Assembly (NCBI GenBank): GCA_008360975.2
Contig: CM039182.1
Location: forward strand, 91,843,405 to 91,907,404
Length of the DNA: 64,000 bases
Source: Lichenostomus cassidix
Lineage: Eukaryota > Chordata > Aves > Passeriformes > Meliphagidae
Reading direction: 5' to 3'
Position 1 is the first letter of the stretch. Every line of letters starts with the position of its first letter. This document shows positions 36,801-51,800 of this stretch, piece after piece. A program made the position numbers and the translations under genes. The notes below the pieces were generated by a model. The model saw only the letters and a list, made by a program, of their open reading frames with translations. It was not told where the DNA came from and ran no database searches.

Positions 36801-39800
36801 AAAAGTCTGCCACGCATTTCCAGTAGAACATGGGCATCTGCAGCCACAGTAAGTCAATATTCAACATTTCCAGCCTCTCATCTGGGCAGGCTGTCCTTAC
36901 CACCACACTAGAGCTGGCTCTGCAGGACCAAATAGCTTTGCCCACTTGAAGCAACCTATAGAACAATGATGTAGAAGGTCTCAACAGCCAGATTATTAAA
37001 GGTCTACCAGGCTTTTATTTTGGACAAGGTCTTCTGCCACTGATCAAACACTCAGCACATCAGATGAGCCAGGTGGGCTTCGAGAATGTAGCTTCTGGTT
37101 TTGGTTTAGGTAGAAGGAATCTAGCTTGCATCACCTAATGCTGCTCATTCATGCCAGCCAGCACACAGGGCAGGAAGGGGAGGTAGTCAAGAGGTTCACT
37201 TCAGAACTGCCTTCCTCATCCAAATAAAAATATAAAAGGCAGGCATACCAAACTTCCAGTACCTTTACTCCACACCTGTATCTGACACTTGTTCTCCCCC
37301 CTCAATTCATCTGTTCACTTTGGGAAACAAGAGAAGGAAAAAGTTTCCTAAGCCACTTTGCCTTCTTGCTGCATACCTCTGGACCCTTCTTTCATAAGAT
37401 GAAGAGTTAACAGTGAAAAAAGGATACAGCACATTTAATAGAGACTCCCCCTGTGCCAAATTGCTTCTCAGATGCCAGTATGCTGGTTTTATTGACGAAT
37501 GCAATCTTAGCAGCATGTTTTCTTGTCATGTTCTCTAGTCTGCCACTGACAACGCAGGATGGAATTACTGACTTGAAGAACAGCTTTTACAACTATTTTT
37601 GAAGTGCTCCCCCACCACTTGCAGCATTGCTTACAAAATGGCTCAAGGCTGGGAACAGTGAGAGAGGAAGAAGACACTACACTGACAAGTCTACTGCATG
37701 GGCCAGGCGCCAGGCTGCTGCTGGAGCAGGGAGGGAGCCAGTAGCTGTGAAGCAGCAGCCAAGGACAAGGACACTGGCACACAGGGTCCAGCTGAGACCA
37801 CTTACTGGTTGAGTGGGAGGGGTATCAGCAGACACTGCCAACTCAAGAGCTCCTCGGCTGAGGAACCTCCCCCAGAAAATGGGCATTTACCACCAGGTGC
37901 ACCAGGCTTATGGGCAGTGCTGTGCAGGGCCATGGGCCAAGAAAAGATGAATTCTTTGCTAGGCTGCAGAGTCTGAAAACACAACTTGGTCCTATATAAT
38001 AATATCACTTTTTAAAAGGGACTGTCACTTGTGGGAAGCTTTTGCAGAGAATGTAAATTACTCACAAACACACACATACACACACCCTTATGTGCCTTGA
38101 AGGGCTTCAAACAATACTCAAAACACTCCCAAGATTTCCAGTTGCTGTCCCAGCTTAATAGCTTAATACAGGACCATATTCTTCTCCTTCTTCCCACATG
38201 CATGTCTTCCCCAGGTTTCCAGAGATCCACCTTTTCTCCCATGAAGACAGACAAAGGTCACACTTCTGGCAGCTGAGAGACCAAGCTGCACGAACTACAC
38301 AGCAGATCTGCAGCAACTTCTCACAGCACAAAAGAGTGCTTCAGATAGGGAAGAGGAAAGCACAAGGGGAACACTGTGCTTTTCCCCAGCTAGGAGATAC
38401 GAAGTGGGAGTGTTTTTGTTCATTTCAAGGGAACAAAAACAATAAATTCTTATTAGTATGCATACTATAGTTCAAAGTCTTATGAGTTTCTGTGCAATAG
38501 CAACCTGAAAGACACTACCAGGCAAAGAACTGCTGTATGGCAGAAAACTGAGTATAACTGGAAAAACTGCATAAAGTTTTCCTCCTCTTCCAAAGGAGTT
38601 TTACATCAATGCACTGGCATTTCATTTCCTCCCTCCATTGCTGCAGCCACTGATGCTCTCAAGGCTGACAAGAATTGTCTGCATCACTCTCCCCAACTGG
38701 TTCAGAAAGTGACGACCAGGGTAACTCAGTGCATGCAAAGGGGGATTCAAATCAAGCTAGGAAACAGTGTGAGTAGCAAAGCCAGACCCCTGTGCTTCCA
38801 GGACGGTGTGCTTCCCTGCCCTCAAACAGTGGCAGAGGGTCCCACTCCTCACTGAGGCCACCTTTCCTTTTAGTCCCCATGGCTGTGATTCACCATCAAA
38901 GGACTGAGGTTAGCCTCTGGAAACCACCAATTTTCTTCCTTCCTGTAATGTGTGGTGATAGAGACCATACAAACTTTTCAGGAAAAATCTGCCCCCTGAG
39001 GGCATGCATTTGTTTGCTGTCACCCAGTGACCCTTTTGGCTGCACAGGTAAACACCTGTTTTATTTTAATGCTGGTGAAGAACTGTTCATACCATACACT
39101 GCAAAAATTGAGGTGCAGTAGAGCAAATATCTGTTAATAGTACAGTGCGTAACTGGTGTGAGCCACACATTGTAAATTCCCCTCCTCCACTTCCTCACCC
39201 AGAAAGAGAGCACAGGGCGGTGAAAACAAAACAAATATACATAGATCTGTTAATTTACCCCCAAAGGACCAAGGCCAAGGGCATTGCTCTCCTATCCACA
39301 GTGGATGGCTGCTCTCCCAGCCCACTCCAGACACCAGGCACAGGAATTGAGCTTGGCACCACACTAACCCAGCTATGTGGCTTCTGGAGCAAAACCAGGT
39401 CATGTTCAGCCAAGACAGCAGAGCAGCCAAAATGCAGCTGCCTGTACCACTATGCCCTTAGATACTTGTACTGCTTGTGTTTTCAGGTCAATTTTTTTTC
39501 CCTTGGTAACTATGAAAACTAGACAACTTGCAGAAGTGTCTCAGAAGTTGACCACAGGCTCTAGAATGCAATGGCTTTACAAATAAAAAAGCCCCGCACT
39601 GTCAGAGCTAAATAAAGCAGCTGAAGTTTACCTAGCTAAGAGCATGTTAACTATAACATACTTTCTTGGAAATCACTGTTTCATTCTTTGAAACTATGAG
39701 CAACAGCATGTGCTGCAGTGCTATCTCCTCAGCCTGCACAGAGGATATATCCTCTGCTACTTTAATTTTCTGCTCCTAGAATTTTTCCTTGGAAGTCTCC

Positions 39801-42800
39801 ACCCCCAACACCACATTCCCATCTAGCCACCCCCAAGCACTTGGACTAAATTAAGCCAAAAAATCAAAGCCAGCTGATTATTTATTAAACAAACCGGACA
39901 CATTTTGTCTTTGGTGGAATGGAGGACTCCTGGTTAGCTGCAGACTTTAAACTTCACTTTGGTGGGGGTGCCGAGGGAAAGGAAGGAAGCAGTGTTTCAC
40001 TTTAGGAGAGCACACTGAGAACTCGTTATTTGACTTAAAAGCCATCTGCCTACAAAATGAAACTGTACACACATAAGACGTAACAAGTGTAAACAAGCAT
40101 CATCGGCAACAACCATATTGCAGTGCTAATAGACTGCTTTGACCACGTTTATTTAGGATAACCCTCCTCTTCAAATAATTTTCAATTCTCTCAACTCCTG
40201 TCAAGCCCATCTACCTGTTGAAGGAAGAAGCAGAAATTGAAATTAATGGGGATGCAGGGAGCAAGCTAGTGTACTTTGTTTGTGTGCCAAAAACTTTACC
40301 AGGATGCAGAGAGGTCCCTGACAAACAGGGACCAGCAACATGTGCAAATGAAAAAAAGCTTGTTATGTACATGGAAAGGCATTCCTAAATTTTTCCAGAC
40401 AAATTCTGAATGCTTTGTTTCCTGTGAGAAAATAAGCATTTGACTAAAGATCTCCTAATCAGGAAACAGACACGTCAGGTATTTCTAGAATGCTAATGAA
40501 TGTACAGAACAGAGCAGGGATTATCTGCTGCCTGCCTCAGCTGACACCAGGGACTCCCAGAATCTGAACTCCCTCCTGCTTTTATTCAAGCCACAGTTTG
40601 CAGACAGATCTTTTGCATGAAAAGAAAAAACAATATGTGAAGTCAGCTCCCAAACGGATACAGAGAGCTACATGTGGAGCTACAGGAAGACAGAGCTTAG
40701 AAGCCACTTGCATCAGGGATTGTTTTCTTCTTCGGTTAGGGAAAAAAGAGAAAACATATCCAAGACAAGAATGTGCAATAAAATCAGATTAAGGAATGTT
40801 AGTCACTCCTGGCTTCCCCTCAAAACAGAAGTCAAAAAGTTTCCTCCATTTATTCACAAGATGTCTAAACAGAGAGTCTTGCTGAAAGAACAGGAAAAAA
40901 AAGAAAAACAAAAAGAGAAAAGTGAAAGGAAAGAAAGCAGTTTGCTCTTCTCAACCTACTAATAAGCTCCCTAAGTGTTTTTCTTTCAACCATGTGCTAA
41001 AAGCCAAAGCAATCCCTGCAGTATCAGCAGGCACCGTGGTCAGTGCTGGGTTCCAGCCAGCCAAGAGTGCAAAGGCAGTATTAAATGCATTCATACTTTC
41101 CCACTGAGACAAAGCCTGAATAGCCTAACAACTGCTCCATCCTCTGTGCTCCCTCTTCCCAACTAAGCTCCTGATATTGCTCCTAAATACAGATGTCCCT
41201 GACTGCTTCCATCTATGTTTACACAAGGAAGAGGCTGAGGGTCACAGGGTGGAACAGCTGAGAAGAGCAGACACATTGCTGCAAACGTGTCCACTCTGCT
41301 TCAGATTTGGCTCTGGTACTCAATGGCTTTGCTGTTGCTGTTCAGCATCCATTTACACAAACACCAGTGTGGTTCTTGGAGAAAGAAGGATTGTAATTGA
41401 AACCACCAAAAATAACCATTGGCATACAACACTTGTTATTTAGCACAGACCCCCTTCAGCAGTTTTCATGGTCATGATTCAGCACAGTGGCAGCACTCCA
41501 AAATAAGGTCTCTTTCTCCTTTTTGTGCAAAAGAACCATGGAGCTGCACAGAGCAGCCTAGGAAAGGACCTCATGCCCCAAGCTTAACCAATTTACCACC
41601 ACACTGCATTCCAGCCACAAGAGAAAACACAGACTAATGCAGTTGCAGGCAGAGAATTGTGCTAAGCCTTCACAAAGCCTCTCCCATGGAGCCCTTTTTG
41701 CCCATGAGCAAAATGGACCTGGGCTGCTATTCCCAGTAGCTGATGAGTCAAATAACTTCATTATGAAATGCTTGCTTAAGACCAGAGTTGTTATTTAAGG
41801 AGCCAGTATCTCACCTGCCTCTCAATGATAATACAGGTACACGAGACAACACACCCACAATAGCTCCTCTCTTTACCTACAGAAGTGATGTGCTCTGAAG
41901 CAGCTTTTGACTGCTTTAAATGTGTCACGCTAGCACAGGAGTTGTTTATCCAACTTCTGCTGAGATAATTAAACTGGACATGTAACACCTCCCAGCAGCT
42001 GCAGAAGGTAGTCAACATACAAAATTTTTTAAAAACCCTGTTGTTAGGTTTGCTTGGTTGGTTAAAAAAAAAAAAAAAATTCTTCATTTCAAAGAGGGCC
42101 TGGCAGAAAAAGTTACTGAATGGATGTACAACAGATGTTTTTCTCCACTTTGTGCCACACGAAGAACCCAGGGAGTAACATATGCCCAGGACTTCTTGTA
42201 AACATATTTCAGTACAAAAAAGATTGTACCACACAGTTTCAAAACAGTTGAAACAAAACTCCCTTCCTTCCTGTAAATCTATACTCAAACTACAGGCATA
42301 AGGTACCATATTTAGCATTTCCAGAGGAATGCAAACAGAGATGACCATAAGGAAGATGGCTGTGGTTGTAGACTTCCCTTTAAACCCTGTCTTTTGCTCT
42401 GAAAACAGACAAACAATGCCATGTCTGACGAGAAGAAGCTGTTTAACAGCTCCCAATTTATGCATCTGCTGGGCAAGAGTTCCCAGACATGAGAATTTTT
42501 GTCTTGCATTGGTCACATCAGATCCTCTGAGCTGTCAGACACAACCATCTTCATGTACAAGGAGTCAGAATCTTCTAACTCAGTTTGGAGGAACAATTCT
42601 TCTCCTTGGAGTCTTTATAGAGCTTTAACTGAACCTGGCCCATCAGCTTTGAACCTCACCATCCTGCAAAGCTCCTGGGCTGCTGCCTATTCAGGTTGTT
42701 ACGGGTCACTGTCTCCTTGGGAGGGCTGGGAATCAGGCAATAAATAAAGAGCAGCAGAGTGTAGCAGTGGTATCATGCTGGTGTTTGGAGAGACAGAGAG

Positions 42801-45800
42801 AAAATGACAACAGGAAACAACTTCTTTAAAAATTGTGGAACTGTGCATTTGACAACTTTTTTAATCAAAGTAAACCAATCAGAAATGTATACATGTGTTC
42901 TGAGCAGTTTGCTCATCGTAACTATTTTAAAACTATTAGCTGGCAACTATTTCCCAGCTGATGTGGAGTCCCAGTTGAAGGTGCACTAGACAACACACCC
43001 AAACTCCTTAGGTTTTTTCCCTCATCATTATAAACAACTAAGTGGCATGGGATCTAAGTGTCTTAAAAACACCTGATGATTGTTGTCCTCAATAAAATCT
43101 TATCAGACCAGTGCAAAAGCTGTTTGCCCAGCTCCTAGTGGGATGATAAAGAGTTGGGTATACAACTTGCACATCACAAGAGAAAAAAAAAAAAAAAAAA
43201 AAAACCAAAAACTTACCCACCTCCGGCTGTTAGGAAAGCAGGATTCTGCAAGTTGCAAATGATCACATGCTTTATCATGGAAATGATGACATTATTCAGG
43301 AGTGGCTGGTGGCAGTGACTGTGCCACCACCCTGGCAGATGCATCACCTGTGTGAACTGGCAGCTTGGCAATCATCAGTCTCCCCCCTCTGTTTCCAAAA
43401 GAAGCACCATTCTGAAGAGTGAAAAGGAAAGCTCCCCACAGAAGTCTACACTGCAAGCAACTTCAGGGGTTGTGTTTCAGTAGCTCTCCTCTTCCACACC
43501 TTACAACAGAACTTTATTTTACTGACATTGAAGCTGCCAAAGATTGAGTTGAGATTTAGATAAACACAGCAAGTGTAGACAAATATTACAACCACTCTGT
43601 TTCTTCCAAATGCCAATAGTCTCAGGGCCATTGGCACTGATAAAATGCTTGAACTGTATACTGTACTCCACTGTCCAAATTCAGCATCCAGCCTTGTGAT
43701 GTCCTCCCTGGTAGGGTTTCTCCAAAGCCATTCTAGTCAGATTGTGAGATATCAGCTACCTAAGCCTCTCAAATTGCTGTTCAGAACAGCTACTGTTTCT
43801 GCACTTGTATTTTCAAGCCAGCTGATTGAGAATGCTAAGTGCTATAGGGTTAAGCTGATTATTTGTTTTAAAATTATTCATGTTTTAACTACATTAAAAA
43901 AAAATCTTGAGGCAAAATATCTAGGAAGCAAGGTTTTGCAGATAGAATATGTGAATTTGGAACAGAAGTCTTTCTTTTTAAAACCAGTGAGGTTTTACCT
44001 TTTTTTTCCGTCCATTTTTTTTCCAGCCTATCTTTCCCATAGATACTTCCTGTGCATTCTCTCTTCCCCTGCACTTTGAATTTTACTAAAACTTTGCGTT
44101 TGGGGAGGTAGATTCTGGAGGAACCCTCAGTGATATGAAGACAGCAATCTCAGAACCATCAGACCTCCTGCAAGCTAATGAAGCAGCCAAGTGCACAGTT
44201 GGAAGTTAGGTGCCATGTGAACCCAAAGAGATCCAGACTGCACCTGAACAGGGACAAGACTTCCCCTTTGGTCCTGAACTCTGCCCTAGTGCTCTGCACC
44301 AAAGTGCACCAACCTCTGGATCAGCTCACAAAGCCCATCCATGTGCACTGTAGCCAAACACCATGTTCAACAGGACAGGGTTCACTGCATGGAATAACAA
44401 GCATTCCTGATTTATTTTAGGCTGCATGAAAGCTAATAACATAAGCAAATCTTATGTTTGCCTTGAAACAGTACAAACACTAAGTCAGGGAACAATGTCT
44501 CAGCAAGACAGCAGGAACCAAATGTGAGTAATCACAGAATAGTTTGGATTGGCAGGTATCTTTAAAGGTCATCTAGTCCAACCCCCCTGCAAGGAGCAGG
44601 GACAGAGACCCCATAACTGCACAGCACAGAGCACAAGCAGGCTCTGCTCTGTAAGCTCTGCCAGTCCACATGAGCTGACACAGCCCTATCATACAGGAGG
44701 GCTGCAAGGCCATATCAGAGCCTTTGTGCACGGAACTTACAGACATGGAACTGTAGCAAGCTCTCTTTTCAAACCTTTGGACCTCAGCACAAGCCAAGAA
44801 ATACCTTCAGCAGCATTCCCTCCACAGGTAATCCTGCATCCTCAGAAGGGATGCAACTTCTGCTTGTTACTTCCACGTGCAAGCAGCTATCCAGAAATTT
44901 GTTACTGACACTGACATGCCTTGTAGCGCCAGGAGGCCTGTAAGGCAGGGAGACCTGGTTTGCTGGAATTGCTCAGTTCACACCAATTGTGAGAGCCCAC
45001 CGTGGAAAGGCACCACTCAACAAAACACTGGTAAGCAACCTAGCAAACCTAGGTTACACCAGCAGGGAAACAATTCCCTCTCACGGCTGCTGCTGATGCA
45101 CATATGTAAGTATCATCATCACACTGATCTCTTGCAGCTCTCTTGGGACATCCACAGGGAACTGAAGTGGTCTGAAACACAGGCAATAACATTTCTGAAG
45201 ACAGATGGACCTAGTAACTCCGATTTTCCAAGATAAGCACACACCCATAAACCAGACCAACAAGACTCAGAAGCATGCTACCCACACACTGTATGACACC
45301 CATCATGGTAGAAAGGCACCTGCACCACACTCTGCAGCTCCAGTACTTCCTCATGATGCAATACAGCTCTGGGATCTCAGGATGCAACTGGTGAGAGGAA
45401 GGGTGTGGGACATCGCTGCCATTTACTAGCTGAACTGGGACCAAATGAGGTACAGTGCTAAAAAAAACACCCAGGGAAATTATTATTCCAGGCATCCAGA
45501 GGCAGGACAAGCTAGTTGCTCTCCACATGGTCTGAGATCAACACTGGTGAAGTCCACTGTAAGACAGGGCTTTGTACAGATCACCAACAATATCCTTCCT
45601 TTTGCTCACCACCCCTGTGCACTTGCCAGGGTTGATGCAGATGACACATGCCCTTGCTGAGGGGTCATCTGAGCAAAGGAAGATGAGTTTGTTGCGGCAA
45701 GCTGTTTCCTGTGATCTGCAGCCCATGAGCTGGCTCCTGTGGCCAGCTGCTTCTGGGAATGTTTCAGGGACAGGAGATGGGTTCCGAGGTACTGCCAAGC

Positions 45801-48800
45801 CACTCTGCCCACAGCAGCACATGTTAAATCACAGCAGATATCCAGTCAGCAGCTTCTCCCAGATCTCCCCCTCCCTGCTCTCCATCCCTACTAGATGACA
45901 TGGCATGCCTGTGAGATGAGCTTAGAAACCTCCCTGCACCCCAGAGTGCTTGTACAACAGAGAGCAGCATACAGCAAAGAACAACCTCTAACACAGACTC
46001 TATCACACCCACAGGTACCACACTTCTTTGTTACTCAGCATTGTCCCCAGGTGACTGACACTGTGTGTGTGGCAGAGGGAGGTGTGCTATGGTATGGTAG
46101 CCAAGACCATCAAAAGAGGAGAAAAATTGTATTTAAGCAAAATACAGCACAGGGAACTAGTGTTCTTCTAGAGGGCAGGCTGGGACCCTTAGGACAGCCT
46201 GCAGACAGCTGTTTGATTCCTCTCTTTCAGGGCAAGAAATGTTAACTCTACACATGGGTGACAAAAGCTGTCAGGTAATGTTGTCACATTGCCTTTGAAG
46301 TCAGCCAAAAAAACAGGGAAGGGGAAATTCCACAACACTATCACCAACACCTTTGCATCCACAAGCAAAAGACCTGAACAGAAAACTAAGTTAAATAAAA
46401 AAGTTTCCTGTTTTTCAGAGTCACAACCCATTGCAAGCACAGATACCTTGATGAGGTCAGAAAGGCACCAGCCACACTACTACTGAAATCAACCAAAAAA
46501 AAGTAATCTCATGTGCCTCTGCGCTTGGTCTATCTACATGAGAGGTGTTAGCCAGATCTAGTGAAAATCATGACCAGGATTGGCATTTTCAGTCACCCAT
46601 GCACATGTTAAGCTCACTAGCAGATCATTGTCAGCACTGTTTGGCCTCAATTATTGTCTGTCCGGGGTTGGAACCCACAACGATACTTTGGGATACTTTT
46701 GGGCACAAGTTGATAAATGGAGACATCATGTGGTTACCCATACAGAAAAGTAACTCCCTCATTAAAGAACCTCATGGATGAAGAAGCAACTTTTGAACCA
46801 TAGCACTGTATGACCCAAGTTCAGTTTAACACTGGAAAAAAGGATCTCACATTTTGTAAACAGAACAGATAAATCCTGTGCCAGGACTTGATGCATAAAT
46901 GTTGAGTTCCTACATGCTACCTTCTCCTCCCTAACATGCAGAGATTTTAAAATGAAATGAGTACACTGCAACAGTGTCCCATGCACTCTTAAGTGACTGA
47001 AGAATAATGCAGACACAAATACTCCTCCTGCTATTGATATTCTTTGTCTCAGCTAAGAATCGTTCTGAAACAAAATTTTAAAGAATCCTTGTTGCATACT
47101 TTACTCCAAATGTGCTATACTTTTTTTCCCCCTCCACAAAGGATAAGACATGTTAAAATTATGCTGCTTCAAGGAATACAGATTTAGGAAACTCCATTTT
47201 TAATTTTTATTAGCCACAAAGGCATTACCCTTGGACTTATTTATGGGCTCTATTACAAAGCATTCATTTATTCACTCAGAGTCAAAAAGAATTTCTCCTA
47301 AACTGCAAGGAACTTTATAGTTTTCTGATTAACACAATGCGTTTTGTTAACGCAATGGGTTTTCCTCCCCTTTACTCATGTCAGCTGAATTTAAAACGAG
47401 ACCTTAGTAAGCACACAAAAGCAAAAATGTAGATGACATTATTTTGTAAACAAAATCACTGCATCATACTAATAAAACCACCAAATTGCTTGACAGAATG
47501 AAAACAAAGCCACAATAAACCAGGCTAATAAAGTGAACAAACGGGTTGCCACCAGTGTCCATCTGGAGGTCATAACTAACAGACCTCCTCTTAGGACACC
47601 TCAGTGGCCTCCAGGGATGAGGGAAACAGCTTTAGCCCTTTTCAAATCCTCAGCTTTAAAGGAAAGGGTTGTGCTCACCCACAGCAGCTGAAGAGGCAGA
47701 AAGGCTGGCTCAGAGCTCACCACTGCAAGCAGCCAGCTAGCCTTGCAGTGCCCTTGCAGAGACAGAGCTTTTCCCCAGCTCCACTGAACTCCAGCTCTCC
47801 AATTCCAAAGACACCAGACAGTACAGAATCTCTTATTTGTATATCAATTCAAATTAAATAATCGTTCTCCTTCAAAACTTTACAATGTTTGGGTTTTTTT
47901 TTAATTCTCGAGTAATGTATTATTTCTAATGCAAATAGATAATTGGAGAAGAAAACTAAGTGATCCAAGACTCACAACAAAAGGCCAACTCTCCTCACTA
48001 AGTGTTACTTCCATACCTATTCTGTCACTGCACTCCAAGTCTTTTTCTAGGGCTGGGAGTAAAAAACCACCAGCATATGTGTGCTTTCATCTAACACATT
48101 CTCTGGCCTAGGGAGCAACAGCAACTAAAAACCTGAGGTAAGGAATAGAAAACTGACAGCTGAGAGGAAGAAATAAACAAAATATGGGAGAAAGAAGCAG
48201 AAGACAAAAACTACAAGAAAATTTGGGGTGGCAGGGCAGATGAGTGGTGTAGAAGTTATTCACATGAAGCTTTTAGAGGTTACTTAATATCAGCATATGG
48301 CAGGGGCCTGAAGAGCAAGAACAACAGTGAAGTTTTCTAGGTTAATAGTTTCCTTAATATTCCCACAGGATTCTTTACTATTCTAAACATAGCACAGAGG
48401 AAAAAATAAGATCCAAGGAGATCATCATCAGGGGCAGGTTCAAGAAAGGGTTCTTTCAGCCTGCCCCAAACCACTTTCTCCTTTGGAGCTGAAAATTATC
48501 TAGAGTTCTTATACAGTATTACTACTGACACATTCAAATTTGAAATGTGCAGCCCAACAACACAGACAGACTGCAGACAAAAGGTTTCATTTACTTTAAA
48601 AAATTAGTTTGAGTGGAGTTATATTTGTTGAACTATATTTGGAGTTAATATTTCAATGCCTACTACAAACACCTGGCAGAAATATCCTTTACTGCATGCT
48701 TGTTTTCGGTGCAAGAGTCTAACAATTAAGTTGGCCTAATGTACTTAAGAGTTTAGAATACTTCCAAAATTTAGCAGAAAGCTTATTCCTGAAGGCCTGA

Positions 48801-51800
48801 ATCTTGAGTTAACATTTGTATTTGCACTGTGCTGTCTACCTTTATTTGCTTTGTGAAAGCTGCTTCGAGCTTGTGAGGTCTCGTCAGGTGAAATCCAGTG
48901 TCAAAGAAGAGACTGTCCACTCTCATTATTATCTGCGCATTATACTTGTTTCCATCACTTACAGAAGGGAAATGACAGCTAGGCACAACAGGAAAAAACC
49001 TGAGCCATGAGCAGGAAACAGACTCTCTTGTTTTGACTACTAAGGTAAGAAAAGGTAAATAGTGGAAAATTCCCCTCATAGGGACCGTAACAGAGGTGGA
49101 TCATTTGACAAGTCTTCCTCACCACTGTTTTTATCCAGCCAAGCCACCTGTCAGAGTAGCTTCACTATCTCAAATTAAAAGGATCAGACCAAGGACGGAA
49201 ACAAGGAATTGTGTTACTTGAGATTATCTTTGAGTATACATAATTGCCGAGTCCTTGTATTTTGGTTTTTTAAAGTACTCTCAGGGCAGCAATCTGCAAC
49301 TGTAAGACAACAAACATAAGTTTGGAGGGACAGAAGAGCATTTATCTGCTTGTTCTTACATGGGTTACAAATTGAAGCTAGGCATGGAGTTGAGGAGAGG
49401 ATCCTATTAAAGGTTGCACGAGTTTCCACTGTAAACAAGTTTCTTTAGCCTAAATTCAGCACGTGTGTGATGCTGGTATGAGCTTGATGCAATTTTTAAG
49501 ACTGTGAAAGTCTATTTTTATTCTTAATATAGTTGGTTATTTGCACTTATTATTAGATTAATAAACTTTGAAACTGAAAACAAATCCCATGGAGCTTTAA
49601 CATGGAAGTGCAACAAATGTTTGCTGTTTTTGCCAGGCTTCTGTTCTATGCTTACTGTACACTGCAACTACAAATATTTATGCAGCACATATTTCTGCAA
49701 CAGTTCCCACTATCAGCTACCCACTGACCCCACAAAGCCTAGCTTTAAGGCTATGCTATTTCCACCCCTCTTTCACTGAAAATTCTTGCTTAGCAGCTGC
49801 TCTGGTTGCAATTAAAAGTAACTGGTGCTGAAAGTCAACTATCTCATACTCTAAAAATGGAGTTTTCGAGGGGAAGGAAAGAAGCAGCGTCACACCGGCT
49901 CTGCTCAGCCACCAGGTACCACTAACCATGCTAGCAACAAAATTCAAGCCTGTTTTTTTGTTTATGTCTGACAAGCCAGATTAAAAACTGTACGTTTTTA
50001 AAGTTGCTTAATAATCTAGTAGAAAGATAATGATTACCCAGTCTCATCATTTGCACATGAAAGGTGGAACAGAGAAGTTACAGTAGTTTGTTGCCAGACT
50101 TCACTGGAACAAACAGCTGCATTTTACTTATCTTCAAATATCAAAGGACTTGAGTGGGACAAAGATTACTTGGCTTGACAAGCTTTCAAAGACCCCTCCA
50201 GCTCAAAAACAGAGATGTTTCTGAAGAAAATCATGAAAGGATTTAATATAAGCCTAGCAGCAATTCCTATTATACTAGCATGGAATTTACCACCATCTTC
50301 TAATCTTGTCAAAGCTAAGACAAGATGCTTTGCCTCCTTTCGAAATCCAGTGGAGTTGCTCACTTCCAAAGCCTAGAAGCAGACAAGTTCTTCCTCCCAG
50401 GAAGCAGACGCTTCATGGCAGTGTTAAGCTGCTTTAAATCTGCCCATCCCATGCTAGCTGCTCACTCAAACATCTTGTTTTCTGCCAAAGAGCTGGCTCA
50501 GGGAGCTCAGCTGCTGGGTCATGTTAGTGCCAGGGCAGAGGAGATAGGGTAGCAACCCTGGGACAGTCTGACCAACAGCTGAGCCACATCCTCCAGTGCA
50601 CCCATGAGCTACACCGAGTGTCAGGAGAGTTTCTTCTTCACCCTCTTTTGGAGCAGATAAACCGAAGACCTCAGATCACCTTCTCTGCATTTAAAATTTA
50701 TTTTGTTCCCTCTCACTCCTAGAAGGCCATTGTGAAAATCTGCTCAGCTAAACCAAAAGGAAGACCAGAAGTTCAGTATTTTCCCTTAAAATGTGCTGCA
50801 ACCTGCTTTATTATATAATATATCAAACACCTTTGACAAGAGCAGTAATATCACATTGCTCTTGTTTGGAAATAAAACATTTTGAGAAGGCAAAGTCAAT
50901 GCCTGTGCTGCAAAACAAAGAGCAGAGTGACTGAAGAACCAAAAAGATGTGAAAGAATTTAACTCAAACTTTTGTAACTACACCCACTCTAGAAGGCTGA
51001 GCAGAGAGTTAAAAGTTTTAGGTAGCTGGAAATAGCTGCTGCCTCAAAGCCAGTTTTTGTGTTTAACACATGTGGTTAGACAGCCAACAACCATTCCTGG
51101 GTATTATCTGCTCAGAGTATGAAAGACAATAAAACAACCCACCATGGGTTTTTCAGTCAGACCTGGACATGATTCCCATTAGCTCATTTTTATTATAAAA
51201 GTGACTGTGATTGCTCTTATTTTATAATACAAGAAAGCTAAGCACAGATGTTGGTACTTAGAGCTGAACAAAACTTTGCCAGGTAAATAACAAATTGCAG
51301 AGTTATGGACTGCTTCTGAACATGCACAAATATATTACATGGCACAGCAATTTAAATACATTAGTCACTGTATGCAGTTGAAGAAAAACAGTATCTTCCA
51401 ATCTTTAAATTAAAACAAGTCAAATCCAAAATCCAACCAGGTAAATGCACATTTATGCCCTGTTGATTCTGGATCAAGCTTTGACTGCCTTCAGCAGTTT
51501 GAACTACTCAAGGAGGAAAGCAATGACTGGTGTTCAGTACTGGTTTACTGTTACAGTAATGGACTATTAAAAAAAATAACTACAAAAGAAAAGACACTCA
51601 TACCAAGTTTCTGAAGATGATACCTGATGGCTTTTTACATACTATCAGATTTCCAGACTGCAAAATGCAAGACAATACAGGTATCAGAAGTCATCAGCCT
51701 TCTCCAACTTCCATCCATGTCAATTAACAGCTGCAGTAATTTGTGGCATTTACTAATTTATGATGTAAGGCCTGCTCCATTTAGCTGTGGAGTGTGGTTT

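Noticed and set aside
43183..43204. A run as the tail of a processed pseudogene
   Set aside because: Upstream sequence on either strand shows no recognisable coding or small-RNA copy and no clear target-site duplication.
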